Part shown: piece after piece, positions 26,049-35,514 of the stretch
Numbering within the stretch: the first letter of the stretch is position 1
Layout: each line of letters opens with the position of its first letter
DNA from: Flavobacteriaceae bacterium PS02337
GTDB lineage: Bacteria > Bacteroidota > Bacteroidia > Flavobacteriales > Flavobacteriaceae
Reading direction: 5' to 3'
DNA length: 64,000 nucleotides
Assembly (NCBI GenBank): GCA_029959285.1
Contig: JASCOE010000006.1
Coordinates: 124,001 to 188,000 of the forward strand
Position numbers and translations under genes: made by a program
The notes under the pieces: generated by a model
What the model was told of the DNA's origin: nothing
The model's database searches: none
Seen by the model: only the letters and a program-made list of their open reading frames with translations

Positions 26049-27091
26049 TTCATCGATTTATTTTGAGCAAACTTAACTTTTTTATATCGCAATGCTTTTT
26101 TCTCAACACAATGCCAAGATAAATATCCAAATAGAATCGAAATACTAACTGAAGCGAGCATCAATGCATAAGTATTTAAATTAAAAAAATATATGAGAGC
26201 CTGTTGTATTGGAAAACTGTAAATGTAAATTCCATATGATGCATCTCCTGCTTTACCGAAATCTTTTATAAAATCAATCGGGATAAAGCCAATTAGCAAT
26301 ACTACTACTGGAAAGACAAAATGTTTGACCGCATCGTAGCAATTCATATACAAGGATAAAAACAAAAGGAAAATTGCGACTGTTAAAACAAGTTTTTTAT
26401 ATGGTAAATTTTGAAATTTCATAGATGCTAATAAACTTCCCATAATAAAAAATGTTCCTAAATTTAAGACATGAATTCCTTGAAATCCAAGAATAGAAGC
26501 ATCTGCTAATCTACCTAAACAAAAGTTGTACAAGAAAATAAAAATTAAAAACACTATAGAAAGTAGTATTGCGCTAATTTTTCTTCTATTTCTAAAAAAG
26601 AAAAGTAATGACAAAATTACATATAACGTAAATTCATATTTAATTGTCCAAAGAGAACCATTTATAGCATGATATGGATTTGTATCAAATATTCCTTTAA
26701 TGCTCGATTGAAATCCGTATAAAGTAAGATTATAAGGCAGATAGGTAAAAACTTCTTTATTTTTAAAAAAAGGAATATTGCTCGTATACACAAAAGGCGC
26801 TAACAGTACCGAAAAAAGTAAAACAAAGAATAACGCTGGAAAAAGTCTCAGAAATCTTTTTTTGAAATAATCTTTTAAACTCGCACTTCTTTCTAGACTT
26901 TGAAATATAAAGAAACCACTAATTATAAAAAAACCAGTAAGTCCGATTTGAGCCAAAACGATTTGACCATTTGTAACCTGATAAATCCACTGTTTTGTTT
27001 CGTCACTTCCAGATAATGGAAACGAATGAGAAATAACCACTAACAGCGCGAATAAAAATCGCAAGAAATCAAAATTATTGCTTTTAGTCAT
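26039..27091 (-). CDS. Acyltransferase family 3 (OafA/YrhL-like) O-acyltransferase
   Basis: This 350-residue inner-membrane protein has about ten helices. The opening NNFDFLRFLFALLVVISHSF contains the R-F-x5-V-x3-H pattern of AT3 enzymes, and FFIISGFFIFQS plus YFKKRFLRLFPALFF follow in the expected order. Such proteins move acetyl or related groups onto glycans at or across the membrane. It is embedded in a run of GT2 genes, so it probably acetylates the same polymer. There is no fused SGNH domain. Confidence 0.88.
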   Translation of the reverse strand: MTKSNNFDFLRFLFALLVVISHSFPLSGSDETKQWIYQVTNGQIVLAQIGLTGFFIISGFFIFQSLERSASLKDYFKKRFLRLFPALFFVLLFSVLLAPFVYTSNIPFFKNKEVFTYLPYNLTLYGFQSSIKGIFDTNPYHAINGSLWTIKYEFTLYVILSLLFFFRNRRKISAILLSIVFLIFIFLYNFCLGRLADASILGFQGIHVLNLGTFFIMGSLLASMKFQNLPYKKLVLTVAIFLLFLSLYMNCYDAVKHFVFPVVVLLIGFIPIDFIKDFGKAGDASYGIYIYSFPIQQALIYFFNLNTYALMLASVSISILFGYLSWHCVEKKALRYKKVKFAQNKSMKWL

Positions 27092-27121
27092 TTAAGATTT
27101 GGGGTTAAATGAAAATTATTT

Positions 27122-27901
27122 TTAAAACTTCTTTGGCTTATTTGTTATAAACTTAATCAAATATAAAAATCGACAAATGATATAATAAAAGTCTACAAAG
27201 AAGTTCTTTATTAAATTGTAAGTTCCACCAATTAGTCCTCTAAAAGCGTTTCCAATTGTAACGTTTTTATGCCATAATTGATAATTTCCTATAATGTCAT
27301 TTTTGAATCGAAAAAATAATTGTTTTTTTGTTCTTTTAATATCATAACAAAATATAGAAGGTACAAAATCAATTTCGTAGCCTTCTTTTATAACTCTTGT
27401 AGTCCATTCTTTATCTTCAAAAGTTGCAACATCTTCTTTAAACGGATGACTTTTCCAGACTTCTCTGCTAAATGCCGAACCTGAAAATATTAAACCTGAT
27501 TTATCTGAATCTTCTAAAGCTGATATTTGATTGATATAATTTTTATAATCATTTGGGCTATGCAGACAACGCAAACCTGCAAGATTGGTATTTTGTTCAA
27601 ATTTTTGCTGAATCAGTTCAAAAAAATCGTGACTTACAGGATAAGAATGCGCACTAAAAAGCACTACAATTGGATATTTTGCCTCTCGCGCACACAAGTT
27701 CGCACTTCCTCCAAAACTAAAATCTTTAATGGCAACAAAACGTGCACCATAACGCGATGCAACTTCTTTAGAATCATCTACAGATTCGTTATCAATTACA
27801 ATAATTTCTGAAATGCTTTTTATATATCTTTCGGTTAAATTTTTTAACGCAAAAGCAAGAGCACTAGATTGATTTTTTGTTCTAATAACAACTGATATCA
27901 T
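27122..27901 (-). CDS. Glycosyltransferase family 2, variant without DXD
   Basis: This 259-residue protein has the GT-A opening MISVVIRTKNQSSALAFALK and EIIVIDNESVDDS, but at the place of the metal-binding DXD it reads LFSAHSYPV (SAHS at 83-86). The SAH form recurs in a GT2 subgroup, so this is a subfamily trait rather than damage. FEDKEWTTRVIKEG gives the ED element further on. A C-terminal hydrophobic stretch (about 225-250) may attach it to the membrane. Thirty bases separate it from the acyltransferase gene downstream. Confidence 0.78.
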   Translation of the reverse strand: MISVVIRTKNQSSALAFALKNLTERYIKSISEIIVIDNESVDDSKEVASRYGARFVAIKDFSFGGSANLCAREAKYPIVVLFSAHSYPVSHDFFELIQQKFEQNTNLAGLRCLHSPNDYKNYINQISALEDSDKSGLIFSGSAFSREVWKSHPFKEDVATFEDKEWTTRVIKEGYEIDFVPSIFCYDIKRTKKQLFFRFKNDIIGNYQLWHKNVTIGNAFRGLIGGTYNLIKNFFVDFYYIICRFLYLIKFITNKPKKF

Positions 27902-27908
27902 TTCGTTT

Positions 27909-28760
27909 TTATTTTTTGCTCCACATTTTTTGAAACATTCTGTAGGGTTTAACTATTGCTTTTGCTATTTTATATTCTAAAGAATTCTTGATGTTTTTAT
28001 TATTTTTTAAAAGCACACTTTGATCGTAAAAAAGAACACTAATACAGTTTTCAAAATCATCTATATAACATTCCTGATGTTTTTTAAATATATATTCTTT
28101 AATGCTTATCGCGTGATTAGAAACTGTATCAACAAGCATTGATTTTTTTGCCTTTCTATAAAAAAATAAAAACTCTGGTATTATTTTATATTTCCAACCA
28201 TTTTTTGTTATTGAAATCCAAAACTCCCAATCTTCAAATCCTTTTTTCAAATTTTCGTCGTATCCTCCAACTTCTTCCCAGCATTCCTTTCGATATAAAG
28301 AAGTTGCAATTAATTGATTTACATATAATAAATCTCCACATGTCTCTCCTTGTGGTTTCAATTCATAAACAACATTCACTTTTTCTTTTACAAAAAACCT
28401 GCTATAACAGGAAACAATTGCTAAAGACGGATTTTTTTCTAATTGAAAAACAGTTTTTTCTAAATAATCTGGATTTAAAATATCATCTGCATCTAGTGGC
28501 AATATAAAAGAACCTTTTGAATGTTTGATTCCAAAGTTTCTCGCACTGCTTAAACCTCCATTTTCTTTTTCAACATAAATAAATCGTGAGTCTTTAGCTG
28601 TCCATTCTTTAGCTGATTCAAATACTTTATCGGGGCTGCCATCGTTTACAATTATACATTCCCAATTTGCATATTTCTGATCAAGAACAGATCGCAATGA
28701 ATCTTTCAAAAAATGAGCTTGCTTAAAGCAAGGGACAATTATAGAAACTAATGTGCTCAT
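27909..28760 (-). CDS. Glycosyltransferase family 2 (paralogue of neighbours)
   Basis: This 283-residue GT-A protein has VSIIVPCFKQAHFLKDSLRS, WECIIVNDGSPDK, SARNFGIKHSKG, LPLDADDILNPDYLEK and GFEDWEFWISI. The C-terminal tail KNSLEYKIAKAIVKPYRMF recurs in altered form in the next gene (KNSVEFKIGNTILAPIRFL) and probably forms an amphipathic, membrane-binding helix. It overlaps the downstream neighbour's end arrangement by four bases (28757-28760). Confidence 0.87.
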   Translation of the reverse strand: MSTLVSIIVPCFKQAHFLKDSLRSVLDQKYANWECIIVNDGSPDKVFESAKEWTAKDSRFIYVEKENGGLSSARNFGIKHSKGSFILPLDADDILNPDYLEKTVFQLEKNPSLAIVSCYSRFFVKEKVNVVYELKPQGETCGDLLYVNQLIATSLYRKECWEEVGGYDENLKKGFEDWEFWISITKNGWKYKIIPEFLFFYRKAKKSMLVDTVSNHAISIKEYIFKKHQECYIDDFENCISVLFYDQSVLLKNNKNIKNSLEYKIAKAIVKPYRMFQKMWSKK

Positions 28761-29602
28761 TTTTTAATTATTTTTTTTAGAAATCGAATTGGGGCGAGAA
28801 TCGTATTGCCAATTTTAAATTCAACTGAGTTTTTTAATTTATTTTCATTTTGTCTAAAAATAGCATTTTGCCTCAATAATTCCGTCGAATAAAATTCGAA
28901 ATGTTCCAAATAGAATTCTTTGTGTTTTTGAAAAATGTATTTTCTTAAACTGAAATCATGATTTATTAAAGCTTTTTGATCTCTCGATTGAGGTTTGATA
29001 CGATAAATGAATAAAGGTTCTTGTATAATATTCATTTTCCAATTATGCTTCAACATTGCGATCCAAAATTCCCAATCTTCATAACCGTTTATCATTTTTT
29101 CATCATAACCAGAAACCAATTGCCAACACTTTTTTCGAAACATTGAACTCGCAAGACCACTATTTTTTATGATAAAATCTCTTGCATCTCCGCCTAACGG
29201 TCTTTTTATTTCTTTCTCAAAGGTATTATTTTTAAGTGTTTTTACTAAACAGCCAACAGCCGCAACTTCTGGTTCATTATTTAATATTTTAACTGCTTTT
29301 TCAATAAATGTTGGTTCAAAATAATCATCGGCATCGAGATTTAGAATATAATCCGTTTGAGCTTGCGCGATAGCATTGTTTCGCGCTTTGCAAACTCCTT
29401 GGTTTTCCTGATAAATAATAGTTACATTTTCATCCTTAATAGTTTCAAGAACTTTTTTTGTTTCTTGTCCTGAGCCATCGTCAACAATTATAATCTGGTC
29501 AGCTTTTAAGGTCTGATTTAAAATAGAATGAAGTGCCTCTAAAATATATAAACCATCATTATAACACGGAATCACAACTGTTACATTACTTACAACATTC
29601 AT
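28757..29602 (-). CDS. Glycosyltransferase family 2 (paralogue of neighbours)
   Basis: This 281-residue GT-A protein has VTVVIPCYNDGLYILEALHS, QIIIVDDGSGQET, KARNNAIAQAQTD, LNLDADDYFEPTFIEK and GYEDWEFWIAML. It is clearly related to the product of 27909-28760 over its length, including the C-terminal amphipathic tail. Tandem duplication followed by divergence is the simplest explanation. Eleven bases separate it from the upstream GT2 gene. Confidence 0.87.
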   Translation of the reverse strand: MNVVSNVTVVIPCYNDGLYILEALHSILNQTLKADQIIIVDDGSGQETKKVLETIKDENVTIIYQENQGVCKARNNAIAQAQTDYILNLDADDYFEPTFIEKAVKILNNEPEVAAVGCLVKTLKNNTFEKEIKRPLGGDARDFIIKNSGLASSMFRKKCWQLVSGYDEKMINGYEDWEFWIAMLKHNWKMNIIQEPLFIYRIKPQSRDQKALINHDFSLRKYIFQKHKEFYLEHFEFYSTELLRQNAIFRQNENKLKNSVEFKIGNTILAPIRFLKKIIKK

Positions 29603-29613
29603 TTTTTCAGCTA

Positions 29614-30567
29614 CTATTTAATTTTATATAAAAATGGAAAAAATTCTTTTCTTCGTCTAACAATTGGAAAATATTTAATTGTTAAAATTGAAAAAAGAAA
29701 TTTCGGATGCGGAAAAATCAGTTTTGCCCAATACCAAGTATCTTCTATTAGCGTTTTATTTTGTTTGAATTTTATAAGCCAAATCCATTTAAATAGCTCA
29801 TCAATAATATAAAAATCAACTTGATTATGACTGCACCAAACAGCCAATTTTTCGAACATCTTAATCGTATATTCTTTGTACAAATCGGTCTGATCAAAAA
29901 CATTAGTGTCGTGAACTCCTCTATTTGCCAAAGGTTTATCAATAATACCGGTTTCTAAACGGCATTTTATTGCCATTTTCCAGAAAATATCGGTGTCTTC
30001 AGCAACTATTAATTCTTTATTGAATAATCCTGTAAGATCAAAAACGCTTTTTTTAACCGTTAAACCATTTATATGGAAATGTCCGCACTTACCGTGAAGT
30101 AAAGACATAAAAAGAAACTCTGGTTCTACTTTTTGGGTAACGGTATAAATCTGATGTTTCTCTAATTCGTAAGCTGTGGCTTCTCTGTAAAAATGAAATC
30201 CTACAGCATTGTAAACACCATCACAATTACTGTCAAGTTCAAACATTTTTTTATCGTTTAGGAAACGATTTTCTAAATAATAATCATCTGCATCTAAAAA
30301 AGCGATAAAATTTCCTGTTGTTTTTTGAATCCCTAGATTTCTGCTTGCAGAACGTCCTTGATTAGATTGATTAGGATGATGAAATATTTTTATTTTTGGA
30401 TATTCTAAAGCTAATTTTTCTAAAATTTGTAGAGACGTATCTGTACTTCCGTCATTTACAACTACAATTTCAGAAACTTCTTTCTGCGACAAAACAGATA
30501 ATATTGCTTTTTCTATAAATTGCTCGCAATTGTATACAGGAATAATTACAGATAAAAGAAAACTCAT
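29614..30567 (-). CDS. Glycosyltransferase family 2
   Basis: This 317-residue GT-A protein has FLLSVIIPVYNCEQFIEKAI, EIVVVNDGSTDTSLQIL, GRSASRNLGIQKTTG and FLDADDYYLENRFL. AEDTDIFWKMAIKC gives the catalytic ED element. The C-terminal part has hydrophobic segments with basic residues. It shares one base with the upstream stop, showing coupled translation. Confidence 0.87.
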   Translation of the reverse strand: MSFLLSVIIPVYNCEQFIEKAILSVLSQKEVSEIVVVNDGSTDTSLQILEKLALEYPKIKIFHHPNQSNQGRSASRNLGIQKTTGNFIAFLDADDYYLENRFLNDKKMFELDSNCDGVYNAVGFHFYREATAYELEKHQIYTVTQKVEPEFLFMSLLHGKCGHFHINGLTVKKSVFDLTGLFNKELIVAEDTDIFWKMAIKCRLETGIIDKPLANRGVHDTNVFDQTDLYKEYTIKMFEKLAVWCSHNQVDFYIIDELFKWIWLIKFKQNKTLIEDTWYWAKLIFPHPKFLFSILTIKYFPIVRRRKEFFPFLYKIK

Positions 30568-31472
30568 TATTTAAGATTTAATTTAGCTCGATAAACTCGA
30601 CGAATAAATTTTGCGCAAGAATAAAACAAACCATTTTTTAATAATTTTGAAATGATTAAAAAACAGGTTTTAAAATCGAGCTGTTTTGTATTTTTTGCTA
30701 TTATACCAAACTCAAGCAAAAATATTTTTTTTTGATTCAAATCGCATTTTGACAAATGCTTTTTTACCAATCTTTCGTAGAATAAATATTCGGATTGTTC
30801 TTTTTCTTGTAAGTTATCTTCTCTTCCTGAAATATTACTTGCAGACATTCTAAAATAAACAATCGAGTCATTTATAGAATATATGGGCTTATTATTTGAA
30901 AAATCCAACCAAGCCATATCATCAGAATACCAAGCTAGTGGGTAATCTTTAAATTTGAAAGTTTCGTAACTTTTCCTTGTAAAAATATATTCAGATAAGG
31001 AACTTCTTCCAAGCCATTGGTATTTTCTAAAAAAAGAATCTGTAGCTTTTTCCCAAACAGGATTAGTATATAACTTTGATAATTTCCCTGTTTCTTGTTC
31101 TAAAATTTTTGAGGCACATCTAACTACCGTTGATTTTTCATTAAAATGATCCAAATGTTCGTAAAAAGATTTCACAATATTATCTTCAAAAAAATCATCG
31201 TCACCTAAAATCATCAGCCAATCTTCATTTTTTGTAAGCGCTATACTTCTATCCCAATGTTTCACTAATGATTTTCCACCAAAATTATTTTCAAAACGAT
31301 GATATTCGAGATCAAATTTATCTTGATATTTATCTAATAATAACTTTGGAGATTCTGGACTTGCATCATCGCTAATGTAAACTTTAAAACGCTGATCTGT
31401 TTGAGAAGCCAAAGATTGAAGTGTTTCCTCAAAAAAAATAAGTTTATAATATGGAATTATTATCGCAAGCAT
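30567..31472 (-). CDS. Glycosyltransferase family 2
   Basis: This 301-residue GT-A protein opens MLAIIIPYYKLIFFEETLQS, with FKVYISDDASPESP and the acidic cluster LMILGDDDFFEDNIV. The order and spacing fit GT2. The region WYSDDMAWLDFS may contain the catalytic base. It abuts the upstream gene with no gap and overlaps the downstream start by one base. Confidence 0.83.
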   Translation of the reverse strand: MLAIIIPYYKLIFFEETLQSLASQTDQRFKVYISDDASPESPKLLLDKYQDKFDLEYHRFENNFGGKSLVKHWDRSIALTKNEDWLMILGDDDFFEDNIVKSFYEHLDHFNEKSTVVRCASKILEQETGKLSKLYTNPVWEKATDSFFRKYQWLGRSSLSEYIFTRKSYETFKFKDYPLAWYSDDMAWLDFSNNKPIYSINDSIVYFRMSASNISGREDNLQEKEQSEYLFYERLVKKHLSKCDLNQKKIFLLEFGIIAKNTKQLDFKTCFLIISKLLKNGLFYSCAKFIRRVYRAKLNLK

Positions 31473-32309
31473 TTATTTGAAAAGATCTCCAACCAATTTA
31501 AAATGAAACTTACTCTTAGGTTTCAAACCAATTAATTTCAACCAAACATAAAATGCCTCTTTTTTCATTTTAACTTTAATGAGACCTTCTATAAACTTAA
31601 CTCCATTTTTAAATTCCAAAATTTTCAAATCAATTTTAGATAAATTTAAAGGAAGCGTTTTGTTGTATAATTTATGGATTTTTACAGTTGAGGCAAACCA
31701 AGATTTATTTAAAACTCCTAACGAAAAATGCTCTAACAGAATTTCATTTGTAGCGACTATTTTATAGTTTTTTTTCAAATATTCAAATGCAAGATTTAAA
31801 TCGTAATTATGAAATCCTTGCAATTCTTTATTAAAAAGTATTCCATCAATTTTTCTTCCAACCATGAAAACACCGTCAATAATAACTACATCAACTAAAT
31901 TAGAGTTTATAAAACCTTTTTTCCAATGTTCCTTATCCTTATTTGGAAAATGTTGAATGATATTGATTTGAAGTTCTTCATCACTACAATCCCACCAAGC
32001 AGAAGGCATTTTTGTTTTTACTTTTGTACCAGCAACTCCAATCAAACCAATTTTTGCATCATTTTGAAAAATAGATTCCAAAATCTTACCCCAGTTTTGA
32101 GTATGAATTTGAATATCGTCATGAAGAAAACAAAGATATTCTCCTTTACTTTTTTCAATACCAAGATTATAAGCTTCAAAAATAGAATAGTTATTTTGTG
32201 AGTTGTCTATTACAATTAATTCAAATTGAACACCTACAGTTTTTTCAATATTATCAATTAATTGCTGACTTATAGCTTTTTCTCTGCTGCAAATAACTAT
32301 TGAAATCAT
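31473..32309 (-). CDS. Glycosyltransferase of the GT2-like PF13712 type
   Basis: This 278-residue protein has MISIVICSREKAISQQLIDN, FELIVIDNSQNNYSIFEAYN and CFLHDDIQIHTQNWG, the layout of the short GT2-like group in which HDD provides the metal site. FHNYDLNLAFEYLKKNY follows. It probably transfers a sugar like its neighbours, though biochemical data for this group are sparse. It overlaps the upstream gene by four bases. Confidence 0.75.
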   Translation of the reverse strand: MISIVICSREKAISQQLIDNIEKTVGVQFELIVIDNSQNNYSIFEAYNLGIEKSKGEYLCFLHDDIQIHTQNWGKILESIFQNDAKIGLIGVAGTKVKTKMPSAWWDCSDEELQINIIQHFPNKDKEHWKKGFINSNLVDVVIIDGVFMVGRKIDGILFNKELQGFHNYDLNLAFEYLKKNYKIVATNEILLEHFSLGVLNKSWFASTVKIHKLYNKTLPLNLSKIDLKILEFKNGVKFIEGLIKVKMKKEAFYVWLKLIGLKPKSKFHFKLVGDLFK

Positions 32310-33292
32310 AAAAGCATCTTTTTAAACTTTAAAATAAGATTTTTTCTCAATTTATATTTTTTCTGAAAAAAAGAAAAATTGCTAATTAAGATAAATAGTC
32401 CTTTTATTTTTTGTTTGTTTTGGATATAAATAAATGCCTTTTCATATTTTAAATTTTGAATAACTTTCCGATTATTTTCAAGAATTAAAGAAGCATTATA
32501 TGGTTTTTGGATTTTAATCTCCCTAACCATCCCTTTTCTCATTTGAAAATCTACATCAATAATATGAATACGTTTCAAACTTTTTGTTGCACTAGCAATT
32601 ACACTATCATCATGGTATCTGAAATTATTATACGATTCTGATATAAATGCTATTTTATTATTCATTATAAGCTGAAAATATAATTGCCAATCGCCACAAT
32701 GTCTTAATATAGTTTCATTTTCCAAAAATCGGCTTCTAATGATTTCACTTTTTTTCATTAAAACAGCACTTGCATTAGGAATTACATTTTTAAAGATTAG
32801 ATATTTTTCATTAAATAGGTTCCCATCTAAAATGAAATCAGCAAGAAATTGTTTTTCGTCTAAATCATTAGTATGTGTTATCCAGTTTCCAGTGATTTTT
32901 TCCGTCTTATCCACCCTATTTGATTGGCAATAAGACAATACTACGTTCCTATCTAATAATAAAGGTTGAATTACAGTTTCAAGAAAATTCGAACTACAAT
33001 AATCGTCAGATTCTGCAATCCATATATATTCACCTTTAGCTAAATCAATTCCTGCCTTCCATTGTACAAATGTACTTCCAGAATTCTGTGAGTTAAAAAT
33101 ATAGTTACTTACTTTTGGATTTACAGCATATTCAGATAGAATTTCTCTACTATTGTCTAAACTATTATCATCTAGCAAAATCACTTCAAAATTTTGATAT
33201 GTCTGATTGAAAATAGAATCTAAACGTTTCCTTAGATATCTTTCGTGGTTATAATTTGGAACGATAACAGAAATAAAGGGAGTATTTGACAT
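32306..33292 (-). CDS. Glycosyltransferase family 2
   Basis: This 328-residue GT-A protein has FISVIVPNYNHERYLRKRLD, FEVILLDDNSLDNSREIL and the metal site WIAESDDYCSSNFLE. The C-terminal 80 residues are basic and hydrophobic. It begins one base after the methyltransferase stop and is the first GT gene downstream of the ABC exporter genes, so it may act on the ABC-exported polymer. Confidence 0.85.
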   Translation of the reverse strand: MSNTPFISVIVPNYNHERYLRKRLDSIFNQTYQNFEVILLDDNSLDNSREILSEYAVNPKVSNYIFNSQNSGSTFVQWKAGIDLAKGEYIWIAESDDYCSSNFLETVIQPLLLDRNVVLSYCQSNRVDKTEKITGNWITHTNDLDEKQFLADFILDGNLFNEKYLIFKNVIPNASAVLMKKSEIIRSRFLENETILRHCGDWQLYFQLIMNNKIAFISESYNNFRYHDDSVIASATKSLKRIHIIDVDFQMRKGMVREIKIQKPYNASLILENNRKVIQNLKYEKAFIYIQNKQKIKGLFILISNFSFFQKKYKLRKNLILKFKKMLL

Positions 33293-33293
33293 C

Positions 33294-34163
33294 TCAAGAA
33301 AAAAATTTTTTTAGATTTTTTTTTCCAATAAAAAAAGGATAGACAATTATAGAACCAATTCTAAAAGTATTCGATTTTTTTAGTTTTTTAATTAAATCGA
33401 CTTCAAGTTCTTTTACATTTCTTTCAACAACATTATCATTAATTCTTTTAGCAATTTGGCTACCATCAAAAAATGAATTTTCAACATTGTACTTTTTCAC
33501 TTCAGAAGCTATTACAATATTGTAAACAGGCCAAATAAAATTATCATTAAAACTATTTTCATCTCCTGTATAAATAATGTGCTTACAAAAATTATCTGAT
33601 TTACCTATAAAAGAATTTAAATTGAAAGAATTTTGAAATAGGAAATTTGTAAAAGAAAAATGACGGTCTATTAGATTTTTAAATTCATCAAAATATAATT
33701 CTTTTACATGAAAAACATTGACTTGACCTGTCATATCTGAATAATATTTTTTATCAGGAGATGACATTATTAAAATACCGTCTTTTTTCAAAACCCTTTT
33801 TATCTCCAACAACATTTCTTCATGTTTGTCATGATGCTCAATAGTTTCAAAACTTATTACTACATCTATAGAATTAGATTCAACAGGAATATTATCAGCG
33901 CTACCTTGAATAAATTTTAAATTCTCTTTAATATACTTTTTATTTGCCTCATTAACAGATTCTAAATCTATATCGACACCAATAACCTTGCTTGCACTCT
34001 TAGATAAAACATTAGAACCATAACCTTCTCCTGAGGCAATATCCAAAACAATTTTATTATCGACGAAATCTTTAGCAATTGCATATCTATGTAAATGTTC
34101 TATTGTAACATTCGAAAAATCATAAAATTCTAATCTTTCACCACTGGCTTTACTTGTACTCAT
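33294..34163 (-). CDS. Class I SAM-dependent methyltransferase next to Wzt
   Basis: This 289-residue protein has a clear SAM-binding core: VLDIASGEGYGSNVLSK (motif I), VIGVDIDLESVNEANKKY, QGSADNIPVESNSIDVVISFETIEHH and LKKDGILIMSSPDKKYYSD. The last 45 residues are a charged helix followed by an amphipathic tail (TFRIGSIIVYPFFIG), also seen in glycosyltransferases, that may bind the membrane. It lies four bases after the wzt gene. In ABC-exported O-antigens a methyltransferase can cap the chain for recognition by Wzt; that role is an inference here. Confidence 0.8.
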   Translation of the reverse strand: MSTSKASGERLEFYDFSNVTIEHLHRYAIAKDFVDNKIVLDIASGEGYGSNVLSKSASKVIGVDIDLESVNEANKKYIKENLKFIQGSADNIPVESNSIDVVISFETIEHHDKHEEMLLEIKRVLKKDGILIMSSPDKKYYSDMTGQVNVFHVKELYFDEFKNLIDRHFSFTNFLFQNSFNLNSFIGKSDNFCKHIIYTGDENSFNDNFIWPVYNIVIASEVKKYNVENSFFDGSQIAKRINDNVVERNVKELEVDLIKKLKKSNTFRIGSIIVYPFFIGKKNLKKFFS

Positions 34164-34167
34164 CTTA

Positions 34168-35457
34168 TTAAATTTTCCATATTAATTCAGGTCTTACTAA
34201 TCCAGGGTAATGTCCTGAATAATTTCCTCTAACAGTTTTGTCGCCAAACTGATCAATAACATTAAAACCAACAATATTCATTTCATGAAATTCCACATGA
34301 AATGGATTATACCTCATAAGTGCAAAACTACACGAGTAACTACCTTCTGCCAATAAATTCCCAGGAATAACAACCGATTTCTTATGTATTCCTACAGGGA
34401 TTATCTCATTTAACGTCGAAGAGTTCTTATCGTGAGAGCTTAAAATATGAATATTTTCAACATTAAATAAATTAAATCCATGTGTAAAAAATTCTCCACT
34501 TTTTAGGATCTCATATGTGAATTCTATAGTTATATTATCATGTATACTGTGATTTAGTGAAACTAGATTATTAGTATTAATTACTTTCACTTCAATTAAT
34601 TCAAAGAAAGACGTTTTAGGTCTTGCAAAACTTGATAAATCCCAAACTCTATGAGCTGTTGAATGTTGATCTTGAAGATATTTTTCGATTGCATCATCAA
34701 TCCTACCATCAAAAACAACTTTACCATTTTCCAAGACTATTCCTTTTGTACACAAACTCTTAACAGCAGTCATATTATGACTAACAAATAGAACTGTTCT
34801 TCCACCTTGCCTAGAAATATCCTGCATTTTCCCAATCGCTTTTTTCTGGAATTCTGAATCGCCTACTGCTAAAACCTCATCTATAATCAGAATTTCCGGT
34901 TCCAGAAAAGCAGCGACAGCAAAAGCTAAACGAACAGTCATTCCGCTACTATATCTTTTTACGGGAGTATCTATATATCTTTCACAGCCAGAAAACTCAA
35001 TAATTTCATCCAATTTTGAAGTAATCTCTTTTTTTGTCATTCCCAAAATAGCACCATTCAAATATATATTTTCACGTCCAGTCATTTCACCATGAAAACC
35101 TGTTCCAACTTCTAAGAGAGAAGCAATACGTCCGCGTGATTTAATACTGCCTGTTGTCGGAGTTGTAACTTTTGAAAGTATTTTTAATAATGTTGATTTT
35201 CCGGCACCATTTTTACCAATAATACCCAGTACTTCACCACGCTCAACTTCAAAATTAATATCTTCTAACGCCCAAACATAATCAGAATTTCCTCTCGTTG
35301 TTCTGTCATTGCTGTCACCAATCTTTAAATAAGGATTTTCTTTACCTCTTATCTTATACCAGAATCTATTAAGATCATGAATTAAAGTTCCAGTGCCTAC
35401 TTCTCCTAAACGATATTGTTTGGAGATATTTTCAGCTTTTAATATTATATCCTTCAA
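34168..35457 (-). CDS. wzt: ABC transporter ATP-binding protein for polysaccharide export (Wzt/TagH-like) with C-terminal domain
   Basis: This 429-residue ATPase powers export of lipid-linked glycan together with the permease encoded just upstream. It has Walker A GKNGAGKST (81-89), signature SSGMTVR (170-176), Walker B EILIIDE (188-194) and the H-loop His227. Residues from about 265 to 429 form an additional beta-rich domain of the Wzt C-terminal type, which in O8/O9a systems binds the modified non-reducing end of the chain. The start is TTG at 35457, which gives the normal N-terminus KDIILKAENISKQYRLG; no in-frame ATG lies nearby. Fifty-seven bases separate it from the permease gene. Confidence 0.92.
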   Translation of the reverse strand: MKDIILKAENISKQYRLGEVGTGTLIHDLNRFWYKIRGKENPYLKIGDSNDRTTRGNSDYVWALEDINFEVERGEVLGIIGKNGAGKSTLLKILSKVTTPTTGSIKSRGRIASLLEVGTGFHGEMTGRENIYLNGAILGMTKKEITSKLDEIIEFSGCERYIDTPVKRYSSGMTVRLAFAVAAFLEPEILIIDEVLAVGDSEFQKKAIGKMQDISRQGGRTVLFVSHNMTAVKSLCTKGIVLENGKVVFDGRIDDAIEKYLQDQHSTAHRVWDLSSFARPKTSFFELIEVKVINTNNLVSLNHSIHDNITIEFTYEILKSGEFFTHGFNLFNVENIHILSSHDKNSSTLNEIIPVGIHKKSVVIPGNLLAEGSYSCSFALMRYNPFHVEFHEMNIVGFNVIDQFGDKTVRGNYSGHYPGLVRPELIWKI

Positions 35458-35514
35458 TGTACAACTTGTTATAAATAATCTTGAAACATTTATTTTTTTA
35501 TTAATATAGACATA

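Noticed and set aside
28139-28507. 122-codon plus-strand open frame
   Set aside because: It is antisense to a well-supported GT2 gene and its product is a low-complexity run of Leu, Phe and Ile without motif.
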